Made by a program: the position numbers and the translations under genes. DNA of 36,927 nt, from contig CAIKND010000192.1 in NCBI GenBank assembly GCA_903828675.1, positions 1-36,927 of the forward strand, read 5' to 3'. Source of the stretch: an uncultured Acidobacteriaceae bacterium (GTDB taxonomy: Bacteria > Acidobacteriota > Terriglobia > Terriglobales > Acidobacteriaceae). The notes under the pieces were generated by a model. That model saw nothing but the letters and a program-made list of their open reading frames with translations. It made no database searches and had not been told where the DNA came from. Every line of letters starts with the position of its first letter. The stretch's first letter is position 1. Below, piece by piece: positions 9,530 through 17,737 of the stretch.

Positions 9530-9700
9530 CGCAAAAAAGCCCCGTGCCCCATCCATTCCGCGTTCTTTGCGGAATGGGTGGGACAGAACAACACTCAACC
9601 GGGCCGTTCGTTAGGAACGAACGGGGCCCCGAACGTTTTCCGGGGTGGAGATTGAGGGAGGTGAGCGAAGAATCTGCTTTTGTTCTTCGAAGAACTTCAA
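9530..9700 (+). repeat. Dispersed intergenic repeat, copy A
   Basis: Nearly the same sequence recurs inverted at 27230-27421 (copy B). The core, 9543-9616, differs from B at only a few positions by eye. Its head is a 14-bp hairpin, CCCATCCATTCCGC (9548-9561) with GCGGAATGGGTGGG (9569-9582), loop GTTCTTT. After the core the two copies share blocks (GAACGGGG, TTTCCGGG, GGTGAGCGAA, AATCTGC, TTTGTTCTTCG) separated by indels. Small frames inside the repeat look translatable in several phases, but this follows from the conserved DNA and is not good evidence for a gene. Confidence 0.8.
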
Positions 9701-9880
9701 CTGATTCAGAATTCGAATGGCTGCCAAGGATTTGCCTCCGCCGCTTTTGCATATAATTACCTTCCCTTGGCGCACAATGGTAAATAGAGGGCAAAAGATG
9801 AATCCACAATGCGCCGCAGCATCCAGATATAGGGCCAACATAGCCGAATCTGCACCTGCGCCAGCCGGAGTTGGACTCCG

Positions 9881-9907
9881 TACCCCACCCCCCTCCCTAC
9901 CGTGAAA
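9881..9907. other. C-rich tract in gene-free region
   Basis: A pyrimidine-rich run (TACCCCACCCCCCTCCCTACC, here split: TACCCCACCC then CCCTCCCTACC) followed by GTGAAA. A similar run, also followed by GTGAAA after two extra bases, lies at positions 1-31. No gene is supported between 9701 and 10098 beyond this. Confidence 0.4.
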
Positions 9908-10098
9908 CCGCGAAATTATGGATCCGAACGGTCATCTCAACTAAGCGTTCGCTCCAATAGCCTTTGAACGTCCAAAGCCACATTCCGGGGCCGTAGTTCG
10001 TCCCGGCCGCAACAACTCTCAAAACCCCACAAACTTCGTGGAAACTCAAATCCACCAGCACTTTGCATCCTCCAGCCGGCTGCCGCATCCAAACGGCC

Positions 10099-11127
10099 AT
10101 GGAATATCGTCTTCTTGGAGGCTCGGGCCTCAAAGTTCCCGTTCTCAGTTTTGGCGCAGGCACGTTTGGCGGCGCTACTAGTTTCTTCAAAGCATGGGGC
10201 GCAACCGCCGATATCGCAGAAGCCAGCCGCATCGTCGACATCTGCATGGAGGCGGGAGTAAACCTCTTTGACACCGCCGATGTCTACTCCGACGGGCAAT
10301 CGGAAGAGGTTTTGGGCAAGGCACTCGAGGGACGCCGCGACCAAGCTCTCATCTCCACCAAGTCAGCGTTTCGTCTTGGCAGCGGACCCAACGATGCAGG
10401 CTCCTCGCGCTACCATCTGCGCCGCTCGCTCGAGGGCAGCCTGCGCCGCTTGGGCACAGATTACGTAGACATCTATCACCTTCACGGCTTTGACGCACTC
10501 ACGCCGATCGACGAGGTCCAGGACACGCTCAACACCTTTGTCCGCGAAGGCAAGGTCCGCTACATCGCGTGCTCCAACTTCTCCGGCTGGCACCTGATGA
10601 AGTCCCTCGCCGTGGCTGACCGCTATGGCTGGACGCGCTTCGTCGCGCACCAGGTCTGCTATTCGCTGGTCAGCCGCGAGTATGAGTGGGAGCTGATGCC
10701 GCTCGCTCTCGACCAGAACGTAGGCGCGCTGGTGTGGAGTCCGCTCGGATGGGGCCGTCTCACCGGCAAGCTGCGCCGCGGTCAGGGCGTGCCGGCCGTC
10801 AGCCGCCTGCACGACACCTCTGCCTACGGCCCGCAAGTGGAGGAAGAACTTCTGTACAAGGTAGTCGACGCGCTGGATGTCGTGGCCGCCGAGACCGGCA
10901 AGACCGTTCCGCAAGTGGCGCTTAACTGGCTTTTGCGGCGGCCCACGGTTTCGTCCCTCATTATCGGCGCACGCAATGAAGAACAACTGCGGCAGAACCT
11001 AGGCGCTCTGGGCTGGACCCTGACCGCCGATCAGATTGCCGCTCTGGACAAGGCCAGCGCAACCCCGCCAGCCTATCCTTACTGGCACCAGCGGCAGTAC
11101 ACCGAACGCAACCCGCCGCCAGTATAA
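10099..11127 (+). CDS. Aldo/keto reductase
   Basis: An NAD(P)H-dependent aldo/keto reductase with a TIM-barrel fold, cytoplasmic; the physiological substrate is unknown. The catalytic tetrad is complete: Asp58 and Tyr63 (NLFDTADVYSDG), Lys88 (ISTKSAF) and His129 (YHLHGFD). The C-terminal half carries a cofactor-binding stretch (SLIIGARNEEQLRQN). The 342-residue length and sequence style fit the YajO/Gfo-like AKR group. I start at ATG 10099 (MEYRLLGGSGLKV), the family N-terminus; a TTG 36 bases upstream is in frame but gives a proline/cysteine-rich lead with no family counterpart. No good Shine-Dalgarno is seen. It stands alone between two gene-free stretches. Confidence 0.93.
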   Translation: MEYRLLGGSGLKVPVLSFGAGTFGGATSFFKAWGATADIAEASRIVDICMEAGVNLFDTADVYSDGQSEEVLGKALEGRRDQALISTKSAFRLGSGPNDAGSSRYHLRRSLEGSLRRLGTDYVDIYHLHGFDALTPIDEVQDTLNTFVREGKVRYIACSNFSGWHLMKSLAVADRYGWTRFVAHQVCYSLVSREYEWELMPLALDQNVGALVWSPLGWGRLTGKLRRGQGVPAVSRLHDTSAYGPQVEEELLYKVVDALDVVAAETGKTVPQVALNWLLRRPTVSSLIIGARNEEQLRQNLGALGWTLTADQIAALDKASATPPAYPYWHQRQYTERNPPPV

Positions 11128-11195
11128 GCACTTCGTCGAGTATTGGAGGTTGGATGAAGGGTGCGGGTTTCGGAGGCTGAAGAGGAGTCCGATCA

Positions 11196-11400
11196 ACGGG
11201 CAGTTTTGAAAGGGCGCGGCTTCAGCCGTGCCGCAAGTAATTAAAAATGATTGAGGGCTTTACATGCCGCGGAAAAAGGCATGATTTTGGACGAAAAGCT
11301 TGAAAAGCATACCTCAGTGGCTAAAGCCATCGTTGTTTCTGCTGGATTTATACCGGGGATAAATTCCCGGCCTACCAACCGGACGAGCTTTTCCGCAGCC
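11196..11400. repeat. Palindrome-rich intergenic element
   Basis: The gene-free stretch 11128-11550 contains three short palindromes in a row: GGCGCGGCT/AGCCGTGCC (11213-11232, two-base loop, one G-U pair), CATGCC/GGCATG (11263-11283) and CCGGG/CCCGG (11353-11370). The first sits in a GGGCGCGGCTTCAGCCGTGCC context of the kind repeated many times in Terriglobia genomes (from memory). Only one copy is present in this window, so its status as a repeat rests on that recollection. Confidence 0.4.
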
Positions 11401-11491
11401 TGTTTAGCCTCTGAGGGATGCGTTTCGGGCGCTCGGCTCGAAATCAGGGCTGTGTTCCGCGGCCTGTTTATCCGCAGGGCAACTGAACGGC

Positions 11492-11520
11492 AAAGGGCAC
11501 CCAGAAACGGGCGCCCTTTT
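11492..11520. terminator. Bidirectional hairpin terminator after glyA
   Basis: Arms AAAGGGCACCC (11492-11502) and GGGCGCCCTTT (11509-11519) pair with a single A-C mismatch; the loop is AGAAAC and TTTT follows on the + strand. It lies 31 bases beyond the glyA stop, and is also the first clear terminator downstream of the aldo/keto reductase. Confidence 0.6.
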
Positions 11521-11550
11521 GCGTAAATGGATTGTTCCGAAGTTCTCTGT

Positions 11551-12831
11551 CTAACCTGCCACAGCGACCGGGTTACGCCGCCACGCGTAGAGCGGGAACT
11601 GATTGGCCAGCTCGGCGACTTCCTGGCGAATGTGTTCGAGGGCCGCATCGTCGTTACGCAACTCGAGAGCCTTGGCAATCCAGGCGGCGATGAGCAGCAT
11701 CTCCGGTTCCTTCATGCCGCGCGTAGTCAGGGCCGGCGTGCCCACGCGAATGCCGGAGGGCTTGAGCGGCGGATTGGTGTCGTAGGGAATGGAGTTCTTG
11801 TTGACCGTAATTCCCGCCTTGCCCAGCGCCAGTTCGGCCTCGGAGCCGAGAATGCCCTTCGCGAAGACGTCCACCAGCATGAGGTGATTGTCTGTGCCGC
11901 CCGAGATGATGCGGTACCCAGCCTGCTGCAAGGCCGCAGCAAGCACCTTGGCATTGGCAACGATCTGCGCGGCGTAGGTACGGAATTCCGGCCGCAGCGC
12001 CTCACCGAAGGCAACCGCCTTGGCGGCGACGATGTGTACCAGCGGGCCACCTTGCTGGCCTGGGAAGACCGCCTTGTCGACGGCCGCCGCAAGCTCCTGC
12101 CCGCAGAGAATCAAGCCCGAGCGGGGCCCGCGCAGAGTCTTGTGGGTGGTGGTTGTGGTGATGTGCGCATGGGGCACGGGCGAAGGATGCACGCCTCCCG
12201 CGACGAGCCCGGCAATGTGAGCCATGTCGAAGATGTAGACCGCGCCCACCTTGTCGGCGATTTCGCGCATCCGGGCGAAATCCCATAAGCGGGGATAAGC
12301 GCTGCCGCCGCCGATGATAGCTTTGGGCTTTTCGCGCACGGCGATCGCCTCCAGCTCGTCGTAGTCAATCAGCTCCGTGTCGCGGCGAACCTGGTAGAAA
12401 GTAGGCCGGTAGAGCTTGCCGCTGAAGCTGAGGCGGTGCCCGTGGGTCAGGTGGCCTCCGTGCGCCAGATCGAGGCCGAGAATGGTGTCGCCAGCCTGAA
12501 TGACGGCTGCGTAGGCAGACGCATTGGCCTGCGAACCGGAGTGCGGCTGCACGTTCACGTGCTGGCTGCCAAAAATCTGTTTGGCGCGGTCCCGAGCCAG
12601 GTTTTCGACCACGTCGGCGTACTCGCAGCCGCCATAGTAGCGGCGGCCAGGGTATCCCTCGGCGTACTTGTTGGTGAAGATGGAACCGGCTGCCTCCAAT
12701 ACTGCCTCGGAGACGAAGTTTTCGCTGGCAATCATCTCCAGGCCCTCATGCTGGCGGAGGGTTTCCTGGTCAAGGGCGGCGGCGACAGCGGGGTCGGCCT
12801 GGGCGAGGGAGAGAGACATGCGGTCAGTCAT
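11551..12831 (-). CDS. glyA: Serine hydroxymethyltransferase
   Basis: A PLP enzyme that interconverts serine and glycine while loading a one-carbon unit onto tetrahydrofolate; cytoplasmic. The 426-residue product has the full family signature: [11 protein letters not shown] near the N-terminus (31-41), YYGGCEYAD (65-73), [11 protein letters not shown] (122-132) and the PLP-binding Lys231 in [15 protein letters not shown]. Length is normal. ATG 12831 is used; an in-frame ATG four codons later is also possible and neither has a clear Shine-Dalgarno. TAAAAT lies 8 bases before the first ATG and could be a -10 element giving a nearly leaderless transcript, which is speculative. It diverges from the CcdC-like gene. 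Confidence 0.97.
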   Translation of the reverse strand: MTDRMSLSLAQADPAVAAALDQETLRQHEGLEMIASENFVSEAVLEAAGSIFTNKYAEGYPGRRYYGGCEYADVVENLARDRAKQIFGSQHVNVQPHSGSQANASAYAAVIQAGDTILGLDLAHGGHLTHGHRLSFSGKLYRPTFYQVRRDTELIDYDELEAIAVREKPKAIIGGGSAYPRLWDFARMREIADKVGAVYIFDMAHIAGLVAGGVHPSPVPHAHITTTTTHKTLRGPRSGLILCGQELAAAVDKAVFPGQQGGPLVHIVAAKAVAFGEALRPEFRTYAAQIVANAKVLAAALQQAGYRIISGGTDNHLMLVDVFAKGILGSEAELALGKAGITVNKNSIPYDTNPPLKPSGIRVGTPALTTRGMKEPEMLLIAAWIAKALELRNDDAALEHIRQEVAELANQFPLYAWRRNPVAVAG

Positions 12832-12963
12832 GGATCAATTTTACGGCAAAGCCATGCTCCCGATTGACGATTCCCGGTATTGTTGAGACAGGGCCCGGCC
12901 ACTCCCGGTTTAGATTTGGAAGCTGTTCTCCTGTCCCTGCATCAAATGGATGAGGTTGCTCGA

Positions 12964-13437
12964 ATGTTTTTGTCCCCTGAAATGTCCGCCGTCGCATCCC
13001 TCGCCGGAATGGCTGCCGTGTTTGTGTGGCGGGTACAGGAAGGGCGCTCCGCGGTGACGGTGAGGAAGATCGTGATACCACCGCTGGGCATGGCGACAGG
13101 GTTCTCGATGTTTGCCGTTCCTGGCTTCCGTGTTCCCTGGACGTGGGGCCTGTTGGCGTTTCTGGTAGGGGCAGTTGCGCTTGCTTATCCATTGCTGGCC
13201 ACATCGCGCCTCGAGCGCGACGGCGAGGCGATTATGATGAAGCGCTCGGGTGCATTTTTTGCTGTTGTGATCGTGCTGGCGGCGATACGGTTTCTAGCCC
13301 GCGGCTACCTGGATACGCTGATTTCGATGGAGCAGACCGCGGCTTTGTTCTTCGTCCTCGCATTTGGGATGATCCTGCGCTGGCGGATGAGCATGTTATT
13401 CGAGTATCGCGCCCTGACCGCAACGGCTGCGGATTGA
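12964..13437 (+). CDS. CcdC-like membrane protein (DUF1453 family)
   Basis: A 157-residue integral membrane protein resembling Bacillus CcdC, which is encoded next to the cytochrome c biogenesis protein CcdA but has no proven role. Five hydrophobic segments can be drawn at about 8-22, 36-56, 60-82, 95-117 and 123-146. Family-like stretches are VRKIVIPPLGMATGF, VPWTWGLLAFLVGA and ALFFVLAFGMILRWR. I chose ATG 12964 because GATGAGG lies 8 bases upstream and the family's length is about 160; an in-frame ATG at 12946 adds six residues. It diverges from glyA and is followed 113 bases later by a Sel1-repeat gene. No ccdA is in the window. Confidence 0.75.
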   Translation: MFLSPEMSAVASLAGMAAVFVWRVQEGRSAVTVRKIVIPPLGMATGFSMFAVPGFRVPWTWGLLAFLVGAVALAYPLLATSRLERDGEAIMMKRSGAFFAVVIVLAAIRFLARGYLDTLISMEQTAALFFVLAFGMILRWRMSMLFEYRALTATAAD

Positions 13438-13550
13438 CACCCTTCGAATTTCGAAAGCTACACAGCCGAAAGCCGCTCTGTGACAGAGTCCTGCAAGTGG
13501 GGCGACGGTCATCACTGAATTGGCCGGAGCCAGGGACTCAAACTGGATAG

Positions 13551-14171
13551 ATGGAACCACGCAGGGATAGCGAAGTCATCATCGATATCCAGCCGAAAGA
13601 GCCCGCTAGGCTCTTATTTGCTATTACGGTATTGATAGCTACAGCGAGCCTGACCGCAGGCCAGACAACTGGAATTGATGCTGCACTTTTGGCTCAGGCA
13701 GCCGCGGGCGACGCAGTGGCGGCGGTTCGGGTTGGCGAGAGCTACGCGGCTGGCCAGGGTGTAACACGGGATTTGAAACAGGCTGCCATCTGGTTCCAGA
13801 AGGTAGCAGAACAGGGCGATGTCAGCGGTGAACTACATCTTGCCGCCCTCTACCGCGATGGCGGCAAAGGCTTTCCACGCGACATGGCCCAGGCTGCCGC
13901 ATGGTACCGGAAAGCAGCAGAACAAGGTGACGCAGGCGCGCAGGGTACCCTGGGAACTCTCTACTCGATGGGCCAAGGCGTTCCGCAAAACTATGTGGAG
14001 GCGTACTACTGGCTCGACCTTGCGGCTGCTGTGAAGGGTCCCAACCAGGAAAGATTCGCCGCAAACCGGCAGATGGTGGGAGCCCACATTACAGCAGATG
14101 AACTCGAAGCGGTTCAGGAAAGAGTAGCCGCGTGGAAGGCTGCGCATTCGCGGCAGAACGCCATGCCTTAG
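13551..14171 (+). CDS. Sel1-repeat (TPR-like) exported or membrane-anchored protein
   Basis: A 206-residue protein with three Sel1-like helical repeats at about residues 53-90, 91-127 and 128-160, each with the A-x-x-x-LG-x-x-Y...G-x-G-V pattern (GESYAAGQGV, AALYRDGGKGF, GTLYSMGQGV) followed by AA-x-W-x-x-KAAEQGD. Such repeats bind other proteins. Residues about 20-37 (RLLFAITVLIATASLTAG) are hydrophobic after a charged lead and could be a signal peptide or anchor. The final 40 residues are a helical tail. The start is uncertain: no good ribosome site precedes ATG 13551. It precedes an M23 peptidase gene by 45 bases on the same strand, so they may share a transcript. The partner and function are unknown. 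Confidence 0.75.
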   Translation: MEPRRDSEVIIDIQPKEPARLLFAITVLIATASLTAGQTTGIDAALLAQAAAGDAVAAVRVGESYAAGQGVTRDLKQAAIWFQKVAEQGDVSGELHLAALYRDGGKGFPRDMAQAAAWYRKAAEQGDAGAQGTLGTLYSMGQGVPQNYVEAYYWLDLAAAVKGPNQERFAANRQMVGAHITADELEAVQERVAAWKAAHSRQNAMP

Positions 14172-14216
14172 GGGCTTATTCTCACAGCGGCTGCCCTTGC
14201 CGCTATTCTTGATTTC

Positions 14217-15116
14217 ATGCCAGTTTTCCGACTGATATTCACAACATGGAAGGCCGCGGTCTTTGCCGGAATTGCGGGATCGGTGCTTAGCGCGCAGCCT
14301 GCTGTCCGGCAAGGATCTGCGGTCACAGTCACGCCGGGGGTGGTGGTTGCGGGGTCGCCCGAGCTGATTCACGTGGAGGCCGGCGCCGATGCGACCCTAC
14401 TTGGCGAATGGCTCGGTCGGAAGCTGGAGTTCTTCAAGGCGCGCGGCGGGAATGGCTGGTACGCATTGGCTGGTGTCGATGTTGAAGGACCAGCGGGTCC
14501 TTCGACTCTGAAGGTGATTGTAAATTCCGCAGGCAGCGTGCGAGACCTGAGCCGAACCGTCGAAATCCACGCCGAGCGGTACCGTACCGGGGCGCTTTCA
14601 GTAGCTCCGAGATTTGTGGAACCAGGAGCGGAGGAGTTGAGGCAGATTGAGGCAGAGAGCGCTCTGAAGGCGAAGGTTTTCGCGACGAGCGCGCCGCAAC
14701 CTCTATGGCTAGGGAGTTTTCGTGCACCCGTGACCGCTGCGCCTACCGACAGTTTTGGAACACGGCGGATGTTCAACGGGAAGCTCGCGAGCATTCATAA
14801 GGGGATGGATTTTAGCGCAGCGATGGGAACTCCTGTACGCGCGGGGAACAGCGGAGTGGTGGTGCTGGCCGGGAAGCTCTATTACGAGGGCAATTGCGTG
14901 ATTATCGATCACGGGCTGGGGCTGTGGACGCTGTCGATGCATTTGAGCCGGATCGACGTGCGTGAGGGCCAAGGGGTGACTCAGGGCGAGAGGCTGGGTT
15001 TGACTGGAGCAACGGGCCGCGTGACGGGGCCGCACCTGCACTGGGCGGTACGTTGGCAGGGAGCCTATTTGGATCCCGCAAAACTATTGCGCCTGAACCT
15101 GAACGCGGCGCGTTAG
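14217..15116 (+). CDS. M23-family metallopeptidase (LytM-type), exported
   Basis: A zinc endopeptidase expected to cut peptidoglycan cross-bridges in the periplasm, or a regulator of such enzymes. Residues 1-26 form a signal peptide (cut near VLSAQ). Residues about 30-165 are an uncharacterised beta-rich domain. The C-terminal M23 domain (about 175-295) has all metal and catalytic positions: His194 and Asp198 (HKGMDFS), His242 (MHLS) and His273-x-His275 (GPHLHW). With intact ligands it is probably an active peptidase rather than an EnvC-like pseudo-enzyme. The gene follows the Sel1-repeat gene by 45 bases. Its TAG stop at 15114-15116 overlaps the TAA stop of the convergent hydrolase gene (15113-15115). 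Confidence 0.9.
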   Translation: MPVFRLIFTTWKAAVFAGIAGSVLSAQPAVRQGSAVTVTPGVVVAGSPELIHVEAGADATLLGEWLGRKLEFFKARGGNGWYALAGVDVEGPAGPSTLKVIVNSAGSVRDLSRTVEIHAERYRTGALSVAPRFVEPGAEELRQIEAESALKAKVFATSAPQPLWLGSFRAPVTAAPTDSFGTRRMFNGKLASIHKGMDFSAAMGTPVRAGNSGVVVLAGKLYYEGNCVIIDHGLGLWTLSMHLSRIDVREGQGVTQGERLGLTGATGRVTGPHLHWAVRWQGAYLDPAKLLRLNLNAAR

Positions 15117-16396
15117 CTGGAGACGGTCTCTTCTTCCATTTCGTCCTGTAAGACCGCAGGCACGGTCAGGCCGGCGGCCTTTTCTCTCCGTAGTGCTTTG
15201 AAGGCTCGGTAGACAAAGGAGCCCATGTACCAGCCGTCGATGAACTTGTAGGGCGTTTCCCCGGTCGTGTAATGGCCGCAGGGAAGCACGCGCGGCTCGA
15301 AGTTGAGGCCGATGCGGCGAAACGCTTCCAGCACCTGAAGCGAATACTCCTTGGGAAAGGTCAGGTCGTAGTTGGCGTAGATCATCAGCACGCGTTTACC
15401 CGGTCCACCGGCTTCAGTGCTGGCGATCTTGGGGTAGTAACTGCAAGGGCTAATGGCGGACCATAGTTCGCGCAAGCGGTCCTGGGTCAGGCCGGCTTCC
15501 GCCAGGGCCTGCTGGACGTGACGAGTGCTCTGGCCGGCCCATGCTACATCTCCAAAAGCTGTGGAGGCGTGGTTAAATGCGTTCACGCGCAGCCGCGGAT
15601 CGTGCGTTGAGGCCAGAAACGCATAGCAGGAGCCGAGGCTGGTGCCAAGCACGCCGAAGTGTTCGTAACCTTGGTCCTCAAGCCAGTCCAGGCAGCACCG
15701 GATATCGACGACGGCCTGACGGCAAGCGGAGATAGTGCGCCCAATGTTGGCGCTGACGGCGTAGTCGGAACGCTCGAGCTCCACTGGCCGACGGATGTCG
15801 TGGTAGGGCTTCGAGAGTCTGAGCGCCGAAATACCCATGCGGTTGAAGATGGTGCAGAGCGAATTGTGGCTGAAACCGTCAGCGTTCCACTGGGGCATCA
15901 CCACGATGGCCTGTTTAGGTCGAGAGGGATCCTTGTGCTCCGGGGCTGGAAACCAGCGGGCGTTTACAAGGTCGTTTTCGGGGTAGGGTGTCCGCTCAGG
16001 GGATGTGAAGCGCAGGAACTGGGCTAGCGGGAGCTTTCCATCGACGGCCTGCTGCTTGAGCGCGGCGTCTTGAGCGAGGGTCTCCGGACGCACATTGGTA
16101 GGAAACAACTCCGGGAAGCGCTCTTCGATACGGAAATCAGTGGGGCGCTCGTAGCCGAAGAATGTATCGCTGTGGCGTATGAGGAGCTGGTTGATGCGAA
16201 CCATGGCGGCCTCAGCCGCTGCATCGTCGTGCTCAACCTCAGGGCCGGGGATTGCCGAGCCAAACCCATGGGATTCAAGAAAGGGGTTAATCCACTCGAA
16301 ACCCCATTCCAACGGGCGCACTACGCGGTTTTCGTCACGCGTGGTCAGCCGCGTCTCCCAGTCGTACATCCAACGCGCATACCATTTCTTAATCAT
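15113..16396 (-). CDS. Alpha/beta hydrolase family protein
   Basis: A 427-residue serine hydrolase of unknown substrate. The nucleophile elbow is GTSLGS with Ser253, the acid is probably Asp344 (YANYDLTFP) and the base His375 (CGHYTTGE), so the triad is complete. The first 150 residues are a helical extension with no classic signal peptide, beginning WMYDWETRLTTRDENRVVRPLEWG. This arrangement resembles abhydrolase proteins of the ABHD18/DUF2048 type found in Acidobacteriota, but I cannot name a reaction. It follows the VKOR gene by 62 bases on the same strand and could be co-transcribed with it. Its stop overlaps the stop of the M23 peptidase gene on the other strand. Confidence 0.75.
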   Translation of the reverse strand: MIKKWYARWMYDWETRLTTRDENRVVRPLEWGFEWINPFLESHGFGSAIPGPEVEHDDAAAEAAMVRINQLLIRHSDTFFGYERPTDFRIEERFPELFPTNVRPETLAQDAALKQQAVDGKLPLAQFLRFTSPERTPYPENDLVNARWFPAPEHKDPSRPKQAIVVMPQWNADGFSHNSLCTIFNRMGISALRLSKPYHDIRRPVELERSDYAVSANIGRTISACRQAVVDIRCCLDWLEDQGYEHFGVLGTSLGSCYAFLASTHDPRLRVNAFNHASTAFGDVAWAGQSTRHVQQALAEAGLTQDRLRELWSAISPCSYYPKIASTEAGGPGKRVLMIYANYDLTFPKEYSLQVLEAFRRIGLNFEPRVLPCGHYTTGETPYKFIDGWYMGSFVYRAFKALRREKAAGLTVPAVLQDEMEEETVSS

Positions 16397-16458
16397 CGCT
16401 TTAGCTCAATTTTATCAGCGCTGGGCGAGAATGCGAGTTGGACAGGGTGAAGGCCGGC

Positions 16459-16890
16459 CTAGGCGGACTCGTTAACGCGCTCTTTGGAGAACCGCTCGAT
16501 CAAGAGCCAAGCGGCGCTTAGAAGCACGACCAAGGCTATGATGCTTTGCGAAATGACGCAATAAAGGCACCAGACTTCAAGGACGTCTTTTTCGATATGT
16601 GTGAGATAGAGGGCAAATCCCATGCCGGCGAGTGCAGCCAGGAAGAGCAGGTTGCGGCGGCGCGCGAGGGCCAGCAGCAGCAACGCAAGGTAGCCCGCGA
16701 TGCCGACGGCAGCAACAGGAACGTGATAAATAACGGCAAACGAGCTGTGATTCACGATGCCGCAGTCCCACTTTTCGTTGATGGAACAGGGCTCGGTGCC
16801 GGTGGAGAAGTGAACTTGAAGGGCCAGGGTTGAAACCACTGCACCGGCGAGGGCCAGGAGAGCAATCAAATAGCGCATCATCTGCATCAT
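16459..16890 (-). CDS. Vitamin K epoxide reductase (VKOR) family protein
   Basis: An inner-membrane quinone-linked thiol oxidoreductase that, in bacteria lacking DsbB, reoxidises periplasmic DsbA-like proteins. From the start used here the product is 143 residues with four hydrophobic segments. It keeps both cysteine pairs: Cys35 and Cys43 (PCSINEKWDCG) in the first loop and the CxxC Cys108/Cys111 (WCLYC) in the last helix, plus the NHSSF serines. It has no fused thioredoxin domain, so a separate DsbA partner is expected; none is in the window. I start at ATG 16890 because an upstream in-frame ATG at 16941 would overlap the divergent nadD gene and add a non-membrane lead. Other close ATGs (16887, 16881, 16878) remain possible. 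Confidence 0.88.
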   Translation of the reverse strand: MMQMMRYLIALLALAGAVVSTLALQVHFSTGTEPCSINEKWDCGIVNHSSFAVIYHVPVAAVGIAGYLALLLLALARRRNLLFLAALAGMGFALYLTHIEKDVLEVWCLYCVISQSIIALVVLLSAAWLLIERFSKERVNESA

Positions 16891-16930
16891 CTTTAGACTG
16901 ATGCTACCAGAGCACGGCGAGCGCGCTACC

Positions 16931-17683
16931 ATGAAGTCCATGTATCAAATGGATGAATCCATCCCGCGACCCTGCGGAGGCGGCGGGCGGCGGATAGCAT
17001 TCTTCGGCGGCAGCTTCGACCCGCCTCATCTGGGCCACTTGGCGGTGGCGCGGGCAGCACGTGCTGCGCTTGGGTTGGATTTAGTGCTGTTCGCTCCGGT
17101 AGGCGCGCAGCCGCTCAAAGCCCAGGGTTCAACGGCCAGTTTTGAAGATCGGGTGGCCATGACCAGGCTGGCGGTAGATGGCGAGGCCTGGTTTGGAATC
17201 TCGGCTGTTGATGCGCCGAAGCCCGATGGCACGCCCAATTACACGTTTGAGACACTGCAAGAGCTGCGCGAGGGCCTGCCCCCAGACAGCGAGCTGTTTT
17301 GCCTGATGGGTGCGGATTCGTTTGTCGGATTACGGCAATGGCATCGCGCTGCCGAGATTCCCTTTGTGGCGCAGTTGGTTGTAGCCGCAAGGCCTGGCGA
17401 GCGGCTTGATGGGTTGGCTGCCTTACTTCCGACTGGGTTGGGGATGGAGCCTGGGTCAGGCGAGAGCGAAACGAGGGCAGGCGTGGAGGTCCGTTGCTAT
17501 TTCCTGGTAAACGATGCAGGAGTCCGAGCACCCTTTTACCTGCTGCCGGGCCTGGATATGAAGATCAGCGCATCGGAGATTCGGAGTCAGATCCGCGCCG
17601 CCAAGGGAGGCCTGGCAGAGGGGCATGAGCTCCTGCCCGATGCCGTTTCCGACTACCTGAAGTCACACGATCTCTATTGCTGA
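16931..17683 (+). CDS. nadD: Nicotinate-nucleotide adenylyltransferase
   Basis: Adenylates nicotinate mononucleotide to deamido-NAD in NAD synthesis; cytoplasmic. The nucleotidyltransferase signature GGSFDPPHLGHL (residues 26-37, with His33 and His36) and the C-terminal ISASEIRSQIR motif are both present. From ATG 16931 the product is 250 residues, longer than the usual 190-215 because of a roughly 20-residue N-terminal lead (with GGGG before RRIAFFGG) and some inner loop length. ATGs at 16901, 16940 and 16949 are in frame and the true start is unsure. It diverges from VKOR by about 40 bases and precedes rsfS by 54 bases, the common nadD-rsfS arrangement. Confidence 0.93.
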   Translation: MKSMYQMDESIPRPCGGGGRRIAFFGGSFDPPHLGHLAVARAARAALGLDLVLFAPVGAQPLKAQGSTASFEDRVAMTRLAVDGEAWFGISAVDAPKPDGTPNYTFETLQELREGLPPDSELFCLMGADSFVGLRQWHRAAEIPFVAQLVVAARPGERLDGLAALLPTGLGMEPGSGESETRAGVEVRCYFLVNDAGVRAPFYLLPGLDMKISASEIRSQIRAAKGGLAEGHELLPDAVSDYLKSHDLYC

Positions 17684-17737
17684 TTTGCCGCTACCATGGC
17701 GAAGAGATACGATTAGGTTGGAGAACTTTCTTACCGA

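Noticed and set aside
9544..9756. Small frame (begins MPHPFRVLCGMGGTEQ) in repeat copy A
   Set aside because: The same frame appears in copy B because the DNA is repeated, but the frames diverge after the core through indels, which argues against a conserved protein.
11251..11526. 91-codon frame in the gene-free region after the aldo/keto reductase
   Set aside because: It overlaps several palindromes and the terminator hairpin, has no ribosome site and reads as non-coding repeat sequence.
11128..11550. Calling this region a replication origin
   Set aside because: There is a skew switch and one near DnaA box, but no cluster of boxes and no origin-type genes; the evidence supports only a flagged observation.
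13480..13550. tRNA-like stretch (GGGACTCAAACTGG) before the Sel1-repeat gene
   Set aside because: No acceptor stem, anticodon arm or T-loop pairing can be built around it.
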